The position numbers were made by a program, and so were the translations under genes. Source: Candidatus Alcyoniella australis (GTDB taxonomy: Bacteria > Lernaellota > Lernaellaia > JAVCCG01 > Alcyoniellaceae). Taken from it: a stretch of 18,213 bases of DNA. Below are positions 1-9,297 of this stretch, in pieces (the first letter of the stretch is position 1; each line of letters begins with the position of its first letter). The notes under the pieces were generated by a model. It ran no database searches. It was not told the DNA's origin and saw nothing but the letters and a program-made list of their open reading frames with translations. The stretch lies in the NCBI GenBank assembly GCA_030765605.1, contig JAVCCG010000060.1, positions 1-18,213 of the forward strand, given 5' to 3'.

Positions 1-2
1 AA

Positions 3-3000
3 GAATTAAATACCTACAAGCAACTGCTCGAGCTGTACGACGAACGCGGATTGCAGCAGCGTTATCACGCTACGTTGCGCACCTACATCGGGCGGCTGGT
101 CTCGTTAAAACACTACGACCGCGTGCTTCGCCTCTACCGCGCCGAGCTGGAGCGCCGTCCGCGCGACCCCGACCTCTACAACGAGTTCCTGCGTTTCTTG
201 GAGAACCACAAGCTTTACCGCGAGCAGGGCGACGTCTACCGCCGGGCAGTGGAGAAGTTCAGCGACCCCAACTGGTACCACCGGTTGGCGCGCTGGACGA
301 TCCGTCACCGCAGCGACGCGGCGTTCCGCGAGCTGACCGGACACGTGGTCGGCATACTGGGCGATGCGGCGCTGGATGACTACCTCTCCGACTTCGTCTC
401 CAGGCCCGGCGCGCGGCGCTTTTATGAGGCTGAGGGTCGCTTCTTCGAGTCGATGCATTTGCGGGCACTCGAACGTTTCCCGTTCGATCTGCGCTTTGTG
501 CGACGACTGCTGCGGTTTTACGCCGAACGCGGATTCAGCTCGCGCTACAACGACGCCCAGGCGCGGACGAAATATCTTGAGCTTGCCGCGCGCTACGCGA
601 TGCTCGACAAGCCGATCCGCGCCGAACTGATGTCCAGACGCGCGGGCCGGGGGCTGAGTTACGATCTGTCCGACCGCGATCAGCTCAACCCGGCCGAGGC
701 GCTGTGGCTGGCCGACGCGCTGGCGTTCGACTCGCACTACGAACAGTCGTACGCGTTCTACAATGCGCTGGACATGCTGTACCCCAACGATATTGAGATC
801 GGCGCGCGCCTGGCCTCGCTGGGGCGCAGCCTCGACTTCTCGTTCTACGTGCAGTCGCCGCAACTAAGCCGCAAAACGGCCGAGGTCTATCTCAAGCTGG
901 CCGAGGTCTATCCCGTGGACAGCGTTTATCCGACAGCGGCCGGAGAGTTACTGATCGAGGTCGGCGAGCCGCGACGTGCGCTGCAAACCTGGGAGACGCT
1001 GCTAAATGCGGCCCCGGGCGATGCGCAGCGCTACCTGGAGTTGGCCACGCTCTATTGGGACTACTACTTCTTTTCCAACTCCGCGGGCGTGCTCTTGCAG
1101 GCCAGGAAACGGCTCGACGATCCGCAGCTCTACGGCGCGCAGCTCGCCGCGGTCTACGAGTCGATGGGCGACCGCGACCGTGCAGTGGAGGAGTACGTGC
1201 GGATGGTGCTCGGAGACTCGGCCCAGAGCTGGCAGGCCCGCGAGCGGCTGGCCTACCTTGAGTCGGCTCACAACCTGGCCCAGCGCATCGACGCCGCGTT
1301 CCGCCGGCAGGTCCAAGAGGCGGGGGACGACCATCGTCCGGCGTTGCGCTACGGCGAGTATTTGCGCTTCCGCAGCCGGCGCGATGTGTTGACCGCGTTC
1401 TATCGCAGCAGCCTCGAGCGCTATGCCGACCCGCTGTTCGTCGAGGAGCTGACCCTTTATTTCCAGCAGCAGGGACTTGCGGGCGATCTTGAGCGCGCGC
1501 TGCAAAGGCTGGTCGAGGTCAAGGGGCGCGACAGCGACAGCCTGGCGCGGCTGGCCGCGTTCTACGAGTATCACGACGATTCGGGACGAGCCAAAAAACT
1601 GCTCCGCGAAATCGCGCAACAGCAACCAAAGGGCAGCGCCGAACGCGCCGCGGCCCTGCGCGGGCTGGCCGACTTCTACTGGCGCGTTCAACGTCCGGCC
1701 GACGCGGTGACCGCCTATCGCACAATCGTCGACGAGACAGCGGCCGACGACCCCAAGGCCGCCGACGCGGCGCGTCTGGACTTGGCGCGCAATATGCTGC
1801 GAGCCACAGATTACGCCCAGGCCGAGCAAGTGCTCTGGGGACTGATCGAGCGCAATCCCGTGGATCGGCGCTACTTCGATGCGCTGTCCAATGTGTACAC
1901 CGCGCCGGGACGCGAGGACTATGAGGGGCTGGCCAAGCTCTACGCCTTCGGCATCCAGAGCGTCGGCCGTTCGACCATGCCCGCCGCGACCAAGACCATG
2001 CGTACCATCGAGCTGCGCCGCGGTCTGATCAGCGCGCTGTCCAAGCTCGGACGTTTCCACGAGGCCGTGGACCAATACATCGAGATCGTCAACCGTCGGC
2101 CGCTGGAGCGCTCGGTTGTGGAGGAGGCGTTCGAGTACGCCCGCGACCACGGCTTGGCCGCGCGGATGATCGACTACTACACGAACACCTCCCAGACCAG
2201 CCACAAGGACTATCGCTGGAACGTGGTGCTGGCCTCGATTCACTATCAGCAGCGGCAGTTCGCCGATGCCGAGAAGCAACTGCAGGCCGCGATCTCCAAC
2301 GAGCCGCATCGCCCCTGGCTGCAGATCAGGCTGGCCGAGGTCTATCAACAGACCGAGCAATGGGATCTGGCCGCGCAGCGCTACCGCCGGGCCTCGGAAC
2401 TCGAGGGCGGCGATCCGCAATATTTGCAGGACATCGCTCGGATGTACTTCCGCGCCGGACGCGTTGACGACGCGGTGCTCGCACTGGAACAGACGATCTC
2501 CGGAACCAAAGTGTCGGTGGAGCAGCGCTTTGCCGTTGTACGGCAACTCGATCAGTGGGAGTTGCATCAACAGGCGGTGCGACAGCTTTCAGGCGCGCTG
2601 GCTGCGCTGCTGGCCGATCCCTACGATTACGTGCTAAGCCCCTCGGAGGCCTCGCTGGCCCTGGAGGTGCTCTCGTTCGACCGCGGACGATTGGGGGCCT
2701 TTAACGAGGCGCGTCGCGTGATCGACCGCCTCGACGCCGAGGCGCGCAAGCCGCGCAATTTCGGCCGCGATCGTCCACGGTCCAGCGCCAAGCAACTGCG
2801 CAATGCTCTTTGCGACAGCTTTGCCCAGCGACTGCGAGCCACGGCCCAAGCCCAGGCACGACGCGAGGTCTCCAATGCGCTCGATGCCGAAGTCGAAACT
2901 GCGTTCACCGGCTTCGCGCTCAGCGCCGGGGGCGCCAAGCAGCTAAACGAGCGTACCGACTTTGTTCTACGTCTGGCCCGCGCTCTGGGACTGCCAGGCC

Positions 3001-5618
3001 TGGTCGAGCGGATTCTGGTGCGCCGCTCGCAGCTGATGGCGCCGCTGACCCGCGGCAAGAGCGGGGACTCCTACTACTCACGGGCGCTTGACGACCTGAT
3101 CGAACTCTACCGCTCTCGGGGCGACAGCGACGGCGTACTGCGCACCATGCGCGCCAAGCGTCGCGCGGGCTGGAGTTCCTACCCCGAGACGGCCCGCAGC
3201 GCCTACTGGGCCGGGAACCCGATGCAGGAGCGCAACCTGCTCGGACGCTGGCTGTGCGAGATGCACAACACCGGTGGACGCTTGCAGCCCTCGGCCGCAG
3301 AGCGGCGAGCGTTCGAGATCAACGCACTGGACGAACAACAGCTCGACGAGCTGCTCGACTCCAAATGCGCCCACGCCTTTTACCTCAACCTGCTGATCGA
3401 GCGCGGCGACCGCTTGCGGGCGGTGGGCTTCCTCAGCGATTTCGTCTCGCGCTATCAAAAACCGGTATGGATCGACCTCAAGCGTGCGGCCATTGCCCTG
3501 TATTTCAAGGAGGTCTCGCCCGAGGCCGAGCAGGCGTTCGCCCGCGTTCTGGATTTGCCAGCGACCATCGGCCGTCGCAGCGTTTCAAAGCCCGACCGCA
3601 ACGTCTCGCTCTACGGCGACGATTGGTTCCCGATCGCGGCGCTTTACGGCCGCTACCTCGAACGCGTGGACCACTCGTCGGGCTTCGTCGAATTTCTGCA
3701 GGCCTATGCCGAGTCCAAGCCCTGGAACGCCGGGAGCTACATGGCCGTGGGCGACGCGCTGGTCGAGCTGGAGCGCCCGCTGGAGGCGCTGCCGTATTAC
3801 GACCTGGGGCTGAGCTTGGCGCAGGGCGATTTTACGCTGATCGATCGCCGCGCAATCGCGCTGTTGCTCGCGGGCCGACGCGAGGAGGCGCTGGCCGGCT
3901 GGCGCATGATGATCCCCGCCGACTGCTCGCACTACGCGCTGCTCTCTTACATGGACGCCCTGGGACGCCAGGGTCTTTGGGAGGACGCGTTTAACGTGGT
4001 CGAGGAACGGATCGCCGCAAGCTTTGACGCGATCCACTCGTTCGACCGCTTCAACACTCTCCAGCGTGTGGCCCACGACCAGCGCGAAGTGGGGATGGAG
4101 GCGCGCATTGAACCATTCGTGCGTGCGTGCATCAAACGGATCACCCCGGAGATCGACCTGCTGCAAAAACTGATCGAGAGTGACCTGATCGGCGATGGAT
4201 TGCGCAACGAGCTGTGGCGCGTGCTGTTGGCCAAGGTCGACGATCCCGAATCGCGTAGCGTCTGGTTCCGCAGCGAGAAACTCGGAAGCTACTTGGAGTT
4301 CTGCGTCGAGTCCAAACGTCTGGCCGACGGCCGGTGGGCCATCGAACGTCTGGACGCGCTGCAGCCCCAGCGGCTCGAGGGCAATCAGCATGCGGAGCAA
4401 TCTACGCGGATCTACGCTGTCTGCGGCGAGCCCGATCAGGCACGCCAGGCGGTGGATCAACGGATCGACAAGCAGCCATCGCGTGAGACCTACAACTGGG
4501 CGCTACGGCTCTGGGACTCGCTGGGCCTGGAGCAGGAACAAGAGCGCACCCGTGCGGCCCAGCTGCGATTCCTCTACGAGGGCAAACTCGCCGGACCCGA
4601 AGAGCTACTCGAGTTCGCGCTGATCGAGGGGAGCTTGGGTAAGGTGGATCACGCGATGTCCGTGATCGAGGGTGTGATCTTCAGTAACTCCGAAAACGCT
4701 TCGCTGCTGCGACAGGCCGCGCAGATCAGCTTCGAGCTGCGGGCGATGAACCGATGCGGCGAACTGATCGAGCGGCTCGATCGACTCGATCCGGGCGATT
4801 TGCAGACCCTGGCGCTCAAGGTGCGCTACCTGCACCGGCGGTCCGGACTCGAGGATGCGCACAAGGTGCTGCTGGCGCTGTTGCAGCGTCCCGATTGCGA
4901 GTTGCATGTGCTGGAACTGCTCGACGCCGGATACCTTGCCGACCTGCGCAAGTCCGGAGCGCTGAGCGCCGAGGCGGCTTGGCTCGGAGAGCTGCCCGAC
5001 TTGCCGCCGTGGGGTGAGATCTATTTGGCGCGGATTCAGCTCGAACGCGGGGAGGCGGCCCAGGCGGCCGCGCGGTTGGAGCAGGCGAGCGTCGAATTCC
5101 CCGAGGTGTACTACCCGCTGCTGGCTCGCTCGCAGCTCGCGTCGGGCAATCCCGGCGCGGCGCGCAAGGCGCTGATCAACGCTTTGCGTTACCAACCCGA
5201 GCGCAAAGGCCTGCGCGTGGAACTGCTGCTGCTCGAGCTGGCGGAGAAAAGCGATCTGGCGGCCCTGTGGTGGCTGGGGCAGTTGCGCTTCGAATTGCGC
5301 GTCTACCCGCAGTCCCAGCCGCTGTTCGCGCCCGACCCCCATCAGCTTGCCAACGAGCTGGCAATGTTCGGTCTAAAACCCGCAAAGCTGGATCACGCTG
5401 TGCCGCTGATCGTAGAGCTGCTGGCGCGCACCGGTTGCCCGGCACATGCCGCGGCCCTGGCCCGTGCCTACGCCGCGATTACCGACGATCGGGCCCTGTC
5501 CGCCGAGCTGCTGCAACGGGCGCGTGAACTGCTCCCGGAGGTTGAGGCCGCGACTCAAATGGAACGCGGGCGACTGGTGATAACCCCCGGACTGCTCGAC
5601 CAGGGAGGTGAACGATGA
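3..5618 (+). CDS. Giant TPR-repeat protein, 5' end outside window
   Basis: The reading frame is open from position 3, and the residues before the first possible start (TTG at 51) already look like a TPR helix, so this is the last ~1871 residues of a longer protein. No catalytic motif is seen. The chain is built of repeated helix pairs with the TPR pattern (W/Y-x2-L/A-G/A-x2-Y...A...Y/F-x3-L...P); clear units lie near nt 2270-2480 and 3760-3900, with more throughout. Tetratricopeptide arrays act as protein-binding scaffolds, often in envelope biogenesis. The partner and location are unknown because the N-terminus is missing. The stop overlaps the start of the next gene (ATGA), so the two products are probably made together. 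The TPR assignment is firm; any role in the envelope is inferred only from the exported neighbours. Confidence 0.9.
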   Translation, partial: ELNTYKQLLELYDERGLQQRYHATLRTYIGRLVSLKHYDRVLRLYRAELERRPRDPDLYNEFLRFLENHKLYREQGDVYRRAVEKFSDPNWYHRLARWTIRHRSDAAFRELTGHVVGILGDAALDDYLSDFVSRPGARRFYEAEGRFFESMHLRALERFPFDLRFVRRLLRFYAERGFSSRYNDAQARTKYLELAARYAMLDKPIRAELMSRRAGRGLSYDLSDRDQLNPAEALWLADALAFDSHYEQSYAFYNALDMLYPNDIEIGARLASLGRSLDFSFYVQSPQLSRKTAEVYLKLAEVYPVDSVYPTAAGELLIEVGEPRRALQTWETLLNAAPGDAQRYLELATLYWDYYFFSNSAGVLLQARKRLDDPQLYGAQLAAVYESMGDRDRAVEEYVRMVLGDSAQSWQARERLAYLESAHNLAQRIDAAFRRQVQEAGDDHRPALRYGEYLRFRSRRDVLTAFYRSSLERYADPLFVEELTLYFQQQGLAGDLERALQRLVEVKGRDSDSLARLAAFYEYHDDSGRAKKLLREIAQQQPKGSAERAAALRGLADFYWRVQRPADAVTAYRTIVDETAADDPKAADAARLDLARNMLRATDYAQAEQVLWGLIERNPVDRRYFDALSNVYTAPGREDYEGLAKLYAFGIQSVGRSTMPAATKTMRTIELRRGLISALSKLGRFHEAVDQYIEIVNRRPLERSVVEEAFEYARDHGLAARMIDYYTNTSQTSHKDYRWNVVLASIHYQQRQFADAEKQLQAAISNEPHRPWLQIRLAEVYQQTEQWDLAAQRYRRASELEGGDPQYLQDIARMYFRAGRVDDAVLALEQTISGTKVSVEQRFAVVRQLDQWELHQQAVRQLSGALAALLADPYDYVLSPSEASLALEVLSFDRGRLGAFNEARRVIDRLDAEARKPRNFGRDRPRSSAKQLRNALCDSFAQRLRATAQAQARREVSNALDAEVETAFTGFALSAGGAKQLNERTDFVLRLARALGLPGLVERILVRRSQLMAPLTRGKSGDSYYSRALDDLIELYRSRGDSDGVLRTMRAKRRAGWSSYPETARSAYWAGNPMQERNLLGRWLCEMHNTGGRLQPSAAERRAFEINALDEQQLDELLDSKCAHAFYLNLLIERGDRLRAVGFLSDFVSRYQKPVWIDLKRAAIALYFKEVSPEAEQAFARVLDLPATIGRRSVSKPDRNVSLYGDDWFPIAALYGRYLERVDHSSGFVEFLQAYAESKPWNAGSYMAVGDALVELERPLEALPYYDLGLSLAQGDFTLIDRRAIALLLAGRREEALAGWRMMIPADCSHYALLSYMDALGRQGLWEDAFNVVEERIAASFDAIHSFDRFNTLQRVAHDQREVGMEARIEPFVRACIKRITPEIDLLQKLIESDLIGDGLRNELWRVLLAKVDDPESRSVWFRSEKLGSYLEFCVESKRLADGRWAIERLDALQPQRLEGNQHAEQSTRIYAVCGEPDQARQAVDQRIDKQPSRETYNWALRLWDSLGLEQEQERTRAAQLRFLYEGKLAGPEELLEFALIEGSLGKVDHAMSVIEGVIFSNSENASLLRQAAQISFELRAMNRCGELIERLDRLDPGDLQTLALKVRYLHRRSGLEDAHKVLLALLQRPDCELHVLELLDAGYLADLRKSGALSAEAAWLGELPDLPPWGEIYLARIQLERGEAAQAAARLEQASVEFPEVYYPLLARSQLASGNPGAARKALINALRYQPERKGLRVELLLLELAEKSDLAALWWLGQLRFELRVYPQSQPLFAPDPHQLANELAMFGLKPAKLDHAVPLIVELLARTGCPAHAAALARAYAAITDDRALSAELLQRARELLPEVEAATQMERGRLVITPGLLDQGGER
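5604..5610 (+). promoter_or_regulatory. Strong ribosome binding site at coupled start
   Basis: GGAGGTG lies four bases before the ATG at 5615, inside the last codons of the TPR gene. It fixes the start of the downstream gene and, with the ATGA overlap, supports translational coupling. Confidence 0.8.
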
Positions 5619-7186
5619 TCCGCCGGGCTCTCTGGCTGTTAATTATTGCGGCTATGTTCGCGCCGTGCAGCGCGCAAGCCGCGGGATTCGATCCGCAGAT
5701 CGTCGACTACGCGCCGGCGGGCGCAGTGATCTACCTCGAGGCCGCTAATCTAAAAGCCCTGGTGGACGGGGTCGAGCGGCTCGATGCCGCACAGCGTTAT
5801 ATCAAGTCCGCAGCGCCCGAGGCCTACGAGCGCTCCAAACTCTCGCTCAAGCTCGGAGACCGCATTGAGCAGCTCTCGCAGTTCCTCGGCGAAGACGTCA
5901 CGCTGCGTAAGCTGCTCTCGCTTTCCACCGGAGGGATGGGCCTGGCGCTGTACGACATCGGCGAGCTGGAGTTCCTGCTGCTGGCGCGCCAGCGTCCCGG
6001 CAGCGGACCGGCGCTGGCTTTCGTGCGGCAGCGCAGCGGCTTTGAGCAACGCACGTTGGCCGGCCGCGAGTACTGGGTCAAGTCCGAGGAGAGCGGCTAC
6101 AGCTTCGCTTTCACCATGGCCGACGACCTGCTGCTGCTGTCCAATTCGGTGCCGCGGATCGAGGCCGCGCTGCAGTGCCTGGCCGACCCGGGCGGGCCGG
6201 ACTCGCTGCGCGTAAACGCACGGCTGAACGACATGCTGGCCGAGCGCAAGCTGCATCAGTCGATCGACGGTCCGCTGTTCCTATTTCTGGATCAGGAGGC
6301 GATCGCCGGCACCAGCTACTTCAAGGTCTACTGGGCCTTTGGCAACCAGGCCGAACTAGCGTCGATCAAGGCCGCGGGCATCTGGCTGGACCTGCGTGAC
6401 GACGGCTCCCTGCGCGAGCATCGGCTGCTGCTGCGCGACCCGGCGGCGCTGTATGAGCTGGAGCAAACCCTGGACCTGGGGCGCCTGGAGCGCGAAGCGA
6501 TGGCCTACTTCCAGGCCCACTCGCCGGACCGGCCGTTCGAGCTCGAGACCCTGGACCGGATGCTCGGACTTGATTTCTCGTCGCAGAGCAAACCGCCGAT
6601 CGACCCGGCGTGGGTCAGCGCCGCGGCTCAGGTGGTACGCCCCGTGGTCTCGCAGCGCACCGGCGTGCTGTACAGCGCGCGGATGGTCGTACTGTTGCCG
6701 GCAAAGGGATCTGCCAACGAGCTTGACGAGCACAGCCTGGGACGCGCCATTGTCCAACGCCTGCGCGAGCGGCTGATCATCGAGCCGCGTAAGTTGGAGT
6801 TCGAACGACGCGGCGATGGAATCAGCGCGCTGGAACTGCTTCCCGGCCGTGCGCTGTATCTGACGCAGACCAAGGGCGGGGCGTTGCTGCTGGCCAACGA
6901 CGAGGAGCTGATCAAACAGGGACTGGACCAAGTCAAGGTACGCGACGTCACCGGCCCGCTGGTCATCGAATCGGGCGCGCTGCCTGCCAAGGCGTTGCAC
7001 GATGTTGTGGTCTCCGGGCTCGAGGGATTGGCCGGCGGTACGCTGTGGTCCAACTGGCAGGCGCGCGAGTTCTTCAACAAGGTGGGACAGGGTTATTTGG
7101 AGAGCCTCTCCTCGTTCGAGTTGATCAGCTACCAGGTGCAGTACTACGGGCGCTTCGACTACGAGACGGTTTCTTTCCAGCCCTGA
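5615..7186 (+). CDS. Exported DUF3352-like protein of unknown function
   Basis: This 523-aa protein has a clear N-terminal signal peptide: Arg-Arg at residues 3-4, a hydrophobic core to about residue 17, and an AQA-A cleavage site near residue 23. The mature part begins with a stretch on the pattern 'D-Y-A-P-A-G-A-V-x-Y-L-E', followed by alternating strands and helices with recurrent 'LLLLSNS..RIEAAL' and 'ALLLANDEELIKQGL' segments. This layout resembles DUF3352-type proteins, in which an opening proline-rich 'would-be dosage' segment is followed by repeats of this kind. No catalytic motif or C-terminal anchor is visible, so the mature protein is probably periplasmic. It overlaps the TPR gene by 4 bp, and the two may act as a scaffold and its exported partner (inference). 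The family call is from memory of its pattern and is moderate. Confidence 0.7.
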   Translation: MIRRALWLLIIAAMFAPCSAQAAGFDPQIVDYAPAGAVIYLEAANLKALVDGVERLDAAQRYIKSAAPEAYERSKLSLKLGDRIEQLSQFLGEDVTLRKLLSLSTGGMGLALYDIGELEFLLLARQRPGSGPALAFVRQRSGFEQRTLAGREYWVKSEESGYSFAFTMADDLLLLSNSVPRIEAALQCLADPGGPDSLRVNARLNDMLAERKLHQSIDGPLFLFLDQEAIAGTSYFKVYWAFGNQAELASIKAAGIWLDLRDDGSLREHRLLLRDPAALYELEQTLDLGRLEREAMAYFQAHSPDRPFELETLDRMLGLDFSSQSKPPIDPAWVSAAAQVVRPVVSQRTGVLYSARMVVLLPAKGSANELDEHSLGRAIVQRLRERLIIEPRKLEFERRGDGISALELLPGRALYLTQTKGGALLLANDEELIKQGLDQVKVRDVTGPLVIESGALPAKALHDVVVSGLEGLAGGTLWSNWQAREFFNKVGQGYLESLSSFELISYQVQYYGRFDYETVSFQP

Positions 7187-7212
7187 GGTCCGCGATTACA
7201 ACAGCAGCGGTC

Positions 7213-8151
7213 TTGCGACGGATTGTTTTTCCCTTGGTCGTGTTGTGTGCGGCGTTTTCTTTTTCGCAGCTCGCCGACGCCGACCCGGGCGGCGTTCCTC
7301 TGGACGTACCCAATGGCGTGCTGCTGGCAATCGACTGCCGTAGCGGCGAGGTGCTGCTGCTTAGCGGCGATCGATCCTTGCTCGCAAAACCGCAATCAGT
7401 CGGCAGCCTGATAAAGCCGCTGCTGATGTTGGCGGCATACGAACAAGGTGACTTTGATTTTCGGGGCACTATCTTTTGTCCGCTACGCAGCGTGGAGACG
7501 CCCGCCAATCGTCGTTGCTGGTTGGCGGCCGGGCACGGCCAAATGCAGCTCGAGGCTGCGCTGGCGCAGTCCTGCAACGTCTACTTCATGGCAGTGGCGC
7601 GGCAGACGGACTACAACGCATATCGTCGAGTACTGGCGCGCTTGGGAATTGAAGCACCGTCCAGTCCGACTGATCCGGCGACGTTGATGATCGGCCTGGA
7701 CCCGGCGTTGCGCGCGCGTCCGTTCGACCTGCTTGCCGCATACGTGGCGCTGTTCAACGGCGGTCTGTTGTTTTCGATGGACCCGGCGCATCCGTTGCAA
7801 GGGGCGCGCGTGGTGCGCAAGGTCGAGCTGGGATCGATCGACCTCGATCGCCTGACCACGGGCTTGATTGCTTCGGCAACACAGGGGACCGCCCATAGGG
7901 CAGGGCAGCTCAACCCCGGGTTGCCGCTGTTGGCCAAGACCGGCACGTCGCCTGCGGACGGCTCAGGGCAGGGCAACGGCTGGTGCGTGTTGCTGACGCC
8001 GACGCACGATCCGCGGGTGGCGATGATCGCGCTGGTGCAAGGCGGCACCGGCCCGGACAACGCCGCGCCGTTGGCCGGAGCTGCGATGCGCTATCTAGTC
8101 GAGTCCGGCGTGCTTGATCTCAGCGGCGCGACCCTCACCCCCGGACAGTAG
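7213..8151 (+). CDS. Stand-alone penicillin-binding transpeptidase domain protein
   Basis: From TTG at 7213 the product is 312 aa with an N-terminal export signal (Arg-Arg, then a hydrophobic stretch to about residue 20). All three active-site motifs of the serine acyl-transferase fold are present: S-L-I-K with nucleophile Ser65 and Lys68, S-C-N at 120-122, and K-T-G-T at 242-245. Enzymes of this fold cross-link peptidoglycan peptides outside the inner membrane and bind beta-lactams. Class B PBPs normally carry a dimerisation domain and exceed 550 aa; here only the catalytic domain remains. An ATG at 7045 would overlap the previous gene by 142 bp, and the residues it adds look non-native, so TTG 7213 is preferred although no good ribosome site precedes it. 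It could instead be a class D beta-lactamase-like or BlaR-sensor-like relative, but the SxN motif and KTGT fit a transpeptidase. The 3' end overlaps the convergent spoIID-like gene. Confidence 0.85.
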   Translation: MRRIVFPLVVLCAAFSFSQLADADPGGVPLDVPNGVLLAIDCRSGEVLLLSGDRSLLAKPQSVGSLIKPLLMLAAYEQGDFDFRGTIFCPLRSVETPANRRCWLAAGHGQMQLEAALAQSCNVYFMAVARQTDYNAYRRVLARLGIEAPSSPTDPATLMIGLDPALRARPFDLLAAYVALFNGGLLFSMDPAHPLQGARVVRKVELGSIDLDRLTTGLIASATQGTAHRAGQLNPGLPLLAKTGTSPADGSGQGNGWCVLLTPTHDPRVAMIALVQGGTGPDNAAPLAGAAMRYLVESGVLDLSGATLTPGQ

Positions 8152-9278
8152 GTCCGCAAAACCTCGAACGGATCCTGGCCCGCCTCGATCCGCGCGCGGG
8201 CTCCGACTTGGCACACGCCCAGGCGGTGGCCGAATCCGCGTCCGCTGATCAGCAGCGAACCATCGGGCCTAGGCTCGCTATCGAAGTCGTTACTGAGCAG
8301 CACGTTCCAGCCATATAGCCTGCCGTAGCAGATGCGGAAGCGCTCCTTGGTCGTGCAGGTCGGGCCACGATTGGACTCAAAGCAAATTTGATTGTCGCGG
8401 GTCCGGCCCAATCCGCGCGCGTCGGGCAGGGCGCAGTCGCGGGCCGCCTGCCAATGCGTCGGCGGCAGGTTTGCACTCCAACGAAACCGCGGGTGGCTGC
8501 GGCACCAGGCGCGGCCCTGTGAGTCGAGATCTTTGATGCCGGAGAGCCAGGTGGACGGCGTTTCGTCCGAGGACCAGACCTGTGATACGTCCGCTGTACT
8601 GCCGCCGCAGCAGGCGCTGAACGGTACGGCCAGCGCATGGTCGTTTAAAATCGGCACCAGGTCGTGGGTGTGACGCACTGCGTCGTAGGCAGCGGCGTCG
8701 CCGCGTCCGGCATAGACCTGGCAGGTGGTTAGGTCGATCAGGTCGTAACCCGGGAAAGTCTTGTCGTTCGCAACGGCCTGGCCGCGGGCCAGTACGGCCA
8801 GCAGTCGATCGTAGCCCGCCAGCGGCGGTCCGCCGCGTTCGGCAGTGACGACTCCGGCCAGGTAGTCCTCGGCCGCTACCAGATTGATCAGCCGCAGCAC
8901 GCCCGCAGACGCCTCGGCCCGGATCGTGCCGGGATAATCGCGCGTCGCGCCGCCGGGCAGCAGCAGAGAAAGACCGATGGTGTCGTGCGCCGGTCGCAGG
9001 GCGATCCACGGGGCATCGAGCAGCGGTTCGTTGCTACGCAACAGCAGTACGCGATTTCCCGAAGCGCTCAGGCTCAGGTTTCCGCTAAGCGCGGTCTCGC
9101 CATCGGCCGTGGCTGCGAGCAGTTCCTGGTTCCTAAGCTCGATAGCGCTCAGGTTGTAGATCGAGAGGATCGAGACGCGCAGAATGCGCTCGTCGAACGC
9201 CGCGGCGTGCAGCGTCACGGCGCAGAGCGTAAAGGCGATCAACAGGAGGATCATACGGCGCACGACGCATGCTATCAT
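8091..9278 (-). CDS. SpoIID/LytB-domain cell-wall protein
   Basis: The product is about 395 aa with a signal peptide (Arg-Arg then LLLIAFTLCAV). The SpoIID domain is recognised by E-D-Y-L-A-G-V-V-T-A-E near residues 137-147, an A-R-G-Q-A-V-A segment after it, a C-C-G-G-S-T-A segment near 223-229, and the terminal G-R-G-F-G-H-R-L-G-V-C-Q-V-G-A motif near 346-360. In Bacillus SpoIID is a lytic transglycosylase that cuts stripped glycan strands, and the Glu after GVV corresponds to its catalytic residue. LytB-type relatives enhance amidases. Many cysteines fit an exported, disulfide-bearing protein. The ATG at 9278 is chosen over 9299, which shares its CATG with the divergent start, and over 9254, which leaves only a bare hydrophobic N-terminus. 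No strong ribosome site marks any of them. Non-sporulating bacteria also carry this family, so sporulation is not implied. Confidence 0.9.
   Translation of the reverse strand: MIACVVRRMILLLIAFTLCAVTLHAAAFDERILRVSILSIYNLSAIELRNQELLAATADGETALSGNLSLSASGNRVLLLRSNEPLLDAPWIALRPAHDTIGLSLLLPGGATRDYPGTIRAEASAGVLRLINLVAAEDYLAGVVTAERGGPPLAGYDRLLAVLARGQAVANDKTFPGYDLIDLTTCQVYAGRGDAAAYDAVRHTHDLVPILNDHALAVPFSACCGGSTADVSQVWSSDETPSTWLSGIKDLDSQGRAWCRSHPRFRWSANLPPTHWQAARDCALPDARGLGRTRDNQICFESNRGPTCTTKERFRICYGRLYGWNVLLSNDFDSEPRPDGSLLISGRGFGHRLGVCQVGARARIEAGQDPFEVLRTYCPGVRVAPLRSSTPDSTR
9270..9278 (+). promoter_or_regulatory. Extended -10 promoter for the small gene at 9298
   Basis: TG at 9270-9271, one base, then TATCAT at 9273-9278 forms an extended -10 element. 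No good -35 is present, which extended -10 promoters tolerate. Transcription would start near 9285, giving a leader of about 13 bases that still contains the GAGGAG ribosome site. The element sits inside the start region of the divergent spoIID-like gene. Confidence 0.45.
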
Positions 9279-9297
9279 CCCCGCCCGAGGAGTTGCC

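Noticed and set aside
51-53. TTG as start of the TPR gene
   Set aside because: Codons before it are open to the window edge and already read as a TPR helix, so the gene begins upstream.
1002-2570. 522-aa open frame on the minus strand
   Set aside because: It is the shadow of the TPR gene, with composition typical of antisense GC-rich frames.
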